Positions 4,387 to 6,832 of a DNA stretch of 6,832 nucleotides are shown here, piece by piece. The translations under genes and the position numbers were made by a program. The DNA is from CAMDBL01 sp964498125. GTDB lineage: Bacteria; Pseudomonadota; Alphaproteobacteria; Rhizobiales; Hyphomicrobiaceae. The notes below the pieces were generated by a model. That model did no database searches. It was not told the DNA's origin and worked only from the letters and a program-made list of their open reading frames with translations. Positions within the stretch are counted from its first letter, which is position 1. Each line of letters begins with the position of its first letter. The stretch lies in contig CAZCGE010000124.1 in the NCBI GenBank assembly GCA_964498125.1, positions 1 to 6,832 of the forward strand. Direction: 5' to 3'.

Positions 4387-6471
4387 AACCAGATCAGTCA
4401 TCGTGGCGATTGCCGCCACAGCATCCTTGAGCTGAACTCGTATGCTTTGGGATTGCCGATCTGGCGCAATACGCGACGACAACGGGATGCCCTGCTCCGC
4501 GTCCATCAATTGCTGCGCCAGAACCGCTGTGAGAATCGTGCGGTGAGCCTCGACCAGCAGCGCCATTTCGTCCTCGCCGACGACGCCACCCGCAGCCAGA
4601 GCCCTCAACCGCTCGGGCGTGGCTCGTGATCGAACTCCCTGCTTGATGGCCAGGACACGTGTCCCGGATACGAGGGGCAACAGGCCGTGCCGCTTGAGAT
4701 CGATGCGGCCGTTACTGTCGGTCCGCAGCTTGCGGAACAGCGTGAGTGGCACTTGCCAATTGCGTGCGTTCTCGGACAGCAGGACGATGAATGGGAGTGT
4801 GCGCCGCCCGACATCATAGGCGTGTTCGAGCAGGCTCTCGACCAGCATGCTGCTGCCATGCACCGGCACGGCATCGAAGAAAATATCGACGTTGAGCAGG
4901 TCCTCGGGCCGCTGGCGACGCACCCACCGGTCAATCGTCTCGAGCCAACGCGCCTTGCTCATGCGCCAGCCAGCATTCTTGGCCATCACTCCGCCCTTGC
5001 AGTACCTGATACCCACCTCGTCGAGGATGGTCGAGATCTCCGTGCCCAGCGCTTCGAACCAGCGGTCCACGGGGCCATCCGGCTCGCCTTCGGCATAGAC
5101 GATGGCATTGTCCTGATCGGCGGCAAGAAGGCTTTCCCCGCGGCCGGCGGAACCGAGAACCATCAACGCGTACTCGGCCGGCGGTCCCCCACGGCCGGCA
5201 GCGGCGAGCCGCTGCTCGCCCAGCAGCGCAGCCCGACGCGTGATGGCGCGGATCTCGGTGCTGATCACCTCGGCCACGATCCGTGCGTCAACCTCCTCGT
5301 CGAGCAGCATGCGCGCCATCAGGGGGAACTGCGCCCAGGCCAGCGCCATCGCCGCCACGTCGGGTGCGCTGTCAATCTGATCACCAAGCATTATGGCGGT
5401 GGTGGCGCGATGCCTGAGCAGGTTACGCGTCGTCAGCGCACCAACCAGCACCCCCTGCCGATCCACGACACCGAGGTGGCGAATGGAAAGCCTGTCCATG
5501 CGGCCGATGGCGCGATAGACGAACGCGTCCTCCTCAACGGTATGCAGCGGCCTCGTGGCGATGCTGTCCAGGGTCTTACCCAGAGCCGCCTCGTCGTGAG
5601 CGGCAACCACCCGCAAGATATCGCGCTCGGTGACGATGCCGGTCCCGCGATCGGCGGAAGTAACAAACACCGAGCTCACCCGCCGCTGCAGCAGCAAGAT
5701 GATGCCCTCGCGGACGCTCGTGGCGCCTGGAGCCGTCACGAGCGGCGTGCTCATCACGTCGTGCACGCGATGACGATAAGGGAAGCTGTCGACTTTTATC
5801 AGCGTGCGGACCCGATCGGTGGCAACCGGGGTCTCCGGCAGCATGAAGCCGCCTTCAGCCCGTGCTTCCTGTTCCGCCAGCGCCCGCGAGGCTGCCTCCA
5901 CCTCGGCGAGTGTGCGAATGCCTCGAGCCCTCAGTTGCGGGATCAAGGCCAGGAAGGCACGCGCGGTCGCTGTTGCGTCGCCAATGGCACTGTGGCGCCC
6001 CTCGATCTCGATGCCAAGCCCCTCGCAGATGCTGTCGAGATCATAGCGTGGGTTCGTCGGTGTGGCGAGGCGCGCGAGGCGTGCAACATCGAGCGTGCGC
6101 GGCTCCTTCCACGCCCGGCCGGCGAGGTGATACTCGCGCCGCAGAACCATGAGGTCATACGCAATCGTATGCCCAATCAGGATCGCGTTGCCGAGAAAGG
6201 CCTCCAGCTCTGGTGCAAGCCTGGCGAAGTCGGGAGCCCCCGCGAGATCCATATCTGTAATGCCATGCACCTTGCTCGCCTGCGATGGAATCGCAACGCC
6301 TGGATCAACGAGCCGGCTGAGTTGCTCGTCGCATTGCACCGCGCCGCCACGAATGCGAACAGCACCGACCTGCACCAGCCTGGCCGTTCGTGCATCGAGC
6401 CCCGTCGTCTCGGTGTCGATGACGACGGCATCGACTGCAATGAGTGGCGTGGAATACTCGGCGGAGACCAT
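4369..6471 (-). CDS. DEDDh exonuclease - CBS pair - DUF294 nucleotidyltransferase fusion
   Basis: The 700-residue cytoplasmic protein has three modules. (1) A DnaQ-like 3'-5' exonuclease (about 12-180) has a complete DEDDh set: Asp19 and Glu21 in VVIDTETTGLD, Asp106 in IGHTIAYDLMVL, and His160 and Asp165 in GRHSAIGDATATA. It could trim DNA, RNA or short oligonucleotides. (2) Two CBS domains (about 236-290 and 299-353) usually bind adenosine nucleotides and act as an energy-sensing switch. (3) A GlnD-like nucleotidyltransferase (DUF294) has GSAGRGES (440-447) and Asp452-x-Asp454, followed by a helical DUF294_C region (about 545-690). CBS-DUF294 proteins are widespread, often with a cNMP-binding domain in front; here the exonuclease takes that place. 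Substrates are unknown. The open frame reaches 6684, but ATG 6471-6469 is chosen because AAGGA lies 8 nt upstream and the exonuclease fold starts at once. The 3' end overlaps the hpf gene by 18 bp. A perfect FNR/FixK box lies 161.5 nt upstream, shared with the divergent CBS gene. Confidence 0.92.
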   Translation of the reverse strand: MVSAEYSTPLIAVDAVVIDTETTGLDARTARLVQVGAVRIRGGAVQCDEQLSRLVDPGVAIPSQASKVHGITDMDLAGAPDFARLAPELEAFLGNAILIGHTIAYDLMVLRREYHLAGRAWKEPRTLDVARLARLATPTNPRYDLDSICEGLGIEIEGRHSAIGDATATARAFLALIPQLRARGIRTLAEVEAASRALAEQEARAEGGFMLPETPVATDRVRTLIKVDSFPYRHRVHDVMSTPLVTAPGATSVREGIILLLQRRVSSVFVTSADRGTGIVTERDILRVVAAHDEAALGKTLDSIATRPLHTVEEDAFVYRAIGRMDRLSIRHLGVVDRQGVLVGALTTRNLLRHRATTAIMLGDQIDSAPDVAAMALAWAQFPLMARMLLDEEVDARIVAEVISTEIRAITRRAALLGEQRLAAAGRGGPPAEYALMVLGSAGRGESLLAADQDNAIVYAEGEPDGPVDRWFEALGTEISTILDEVGIRYCKGGVMAKNAGWRMSKARWLETIDRWVRRQRPEDLLNVDIFFDAVPVHGSSMLVESLLEHAYDVGRRTLPFIVLLSENARNWQVPLTLFRKLRTDSNGRIDLKRHGLLPLVSGTRVLAIKQGVRSRATPERLRALAAGGVVGEDEMALLVEAHRTILTAVLAQQLMDAEQGIPLSSRIAPDRQSQSIRVQLKDAVAAIATMTDLVSEGRF

Positions 6472-6625
6472 GTCGAGAGTCCTTGCATTCAGCGAGATGT
6501 GGGCCGTCGTCGGGCTGATTATCCCGTGCGCCGGGCGTGAACACAATTCCAGCCACGCAACCGCAGCACGAGCCGGCCCGGCTCGATCTCGCGCATACAA
6601 TGGCGCTGTGGGAGGATCGGCGACG

Positions 6626-6639
6626 TTGATGCGTATCAA
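6626..6639. promoter_or_regulatory. perfect FNR/FixK box in the divergent CBS promoter region
   Basis: TTGAT-GCGT-ATCAA is an exact match to the FNR/FixK/Anr consensus. The centre (6632.5) is 69.5 nt upstream of the CBS gene at 6702 and 161.5 nt from the exonuclease-fusion start at 6471. Activation at -41.5 would start the CBS transcript near 6674 with a 28-nt leader; TGAAAT (6659-6664) is a possible, slightly early -10. This is the best of the five boxes. Confidence 0.8.
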
Positions 6640-6669
6640 GGTCGTTCGGCGCCAAGGCTGAAATGCTTG

Positions 6670-6688
6670 GGTTGTGTTGATCACAACC
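6670..6688. promoter_or_regulatory. 7-bp inverted repeat at the predicted CBS transcription start
   Basis: GGTTGTG (6670-6676) and CACAACC (6682-6688) form a perfect inverted repeat around TTGAT. It is centred at 6679, between the FNR/FixK box and the start codon at 6702. It could be an operator for a second regulator or a small stem-loop at the 5' end of the mRNA. Its half-site spacing (TTG to CAA over 15 nt) does not fit FNR. Confidence 0.4.
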
Positions 6689-6701
6689 AGCGAGAACGCC
6701 C

Positions 6702-6832
6702 ATGAAAGCGCAAGACATCATGACCAAAGCTGTCGTCACCGTGCGCCCGGACGCCTCCATTCGCGACATCGCCGCCCTGATGGTGGAAAAGCATATCAGC
6801 GGCCTTCCTGTGGTGACCGACGATGGCAAGAT
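6702..6832 (+). CDS. CBS-domain protein (partial, cut by the window edge)
   Basis: The first 43 residues are visible and begin MKAQDIMTKAVVTVRPDASI. This is the start of a CBS domain: the DIMT motif, then a helix (IRDIAALMVEKHISGLPVV) and a DDGK turn before the frame leaves the window. Such short alphaproteobacterial proteins usually hold two CBS domains, sometimes followed by a BON domain, and are thought to bind adenosine nucleotides. The missing part prevents a finer call. The ATG at 6702 is supported by alignment to the family start; upstream GCGAGAA (6690-6696) is a modest ribosome-binding site. It is divergent from the exonuclease-CBS-nucleotidyltransferase gene, and the perfect FNR/FixK box 69.5 nt upstream is well placed to activate it. 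Confidence 0.88.
   Translation, partial: MKAQDIMTKAVVTVRPDASIRDIAALMVEKHISGLPVVTDDGK

Noticed and set aside
4687..6540. 617-residue open frame on the plus strand
   Set aside because: It is the antisense shadow of the exonuclease-CBS-nucleotidyltransferase gene; the minus frame carries complete catalytic motifs, while this one has no recognisable domain.
6472..6684. 71-residue N-terminal extension of the exonuclease fusion
   Set aside because: It would cover the perfect FNR/FixK box, lacks family resemblance, and the ATG at 6471 has its own Shine-Dalgarno sequence right before the exonuclease fold.

Overview
The window reads as chromosome of a GC-rich alphaproteobacterium, most likely in the Bradyrhizobium/Rhodopseudomonas group. 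The evidence is the codon usage (mostly G or C in third positions), a PAS domain close to rhizobial FixL, a DUF6455 protein, and binding sites of the FixK/FNR type. This placement is inference from family resemblance, not from a marker gene. The theme is a low-oxygen and stress-survival locus.

Layout. The left edge (1-92) holds at most the tail of an unidentified gene. On the minus strand, read from right to left, are a DUF6455 small Cys-rich protein (3719 to 3303), a FixL-like PAS/histidine-kinase/receiver hybrid (2910 to 1327), a strong rho-independent terminator (1167 to 1111), an unnamed two-lobed stress-type protein (1064 to 531), and a truncated universal stress protein (308 to 93). Right of 3720, a plus-strand ribosome-hibernation factor of the HPF/RaiA family (3952-4386) converges with, and overlaps by 18 bp, a large minus-strand gene (6471 to 4369). 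That gene encodes a DEDDh exonuclease fused to a CBS pair and a GlnD-like DUF294 nucleotidyltransferase. Divergent from it, at the right edge, begins a CBS-domain protein (6702 onward, cut by the window).

Regulation. The most striking feature is a set of five matches to the palindrome TTG(A/C)-N6-(G/T)CAA. All five lie between genes and, on a manual scan, none lies inside an accepted gene. One is a perfect TTGAT-N4-ATCAA FNR/FixK box. In the two divergent promoter regions the box centre lies exactly 69.5 nt from the nearer start codon and about 162-164 nt from the farther one. This suggests the window is a piece of a FixK/FNR regulon: low oxygen would switch on ribosome hibernation (HPF), stress proteins, CBS-domain energy sensors and an oxygen-sensing kinase together.

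Less certain points are the 77-codon open extension that follows the DUF6455 stop codon in the same frame, the leader of the unnamed stress protein (two boxes, one hairpin, no visible Shine-Dalgarno), and the identity of anything in 1-92.
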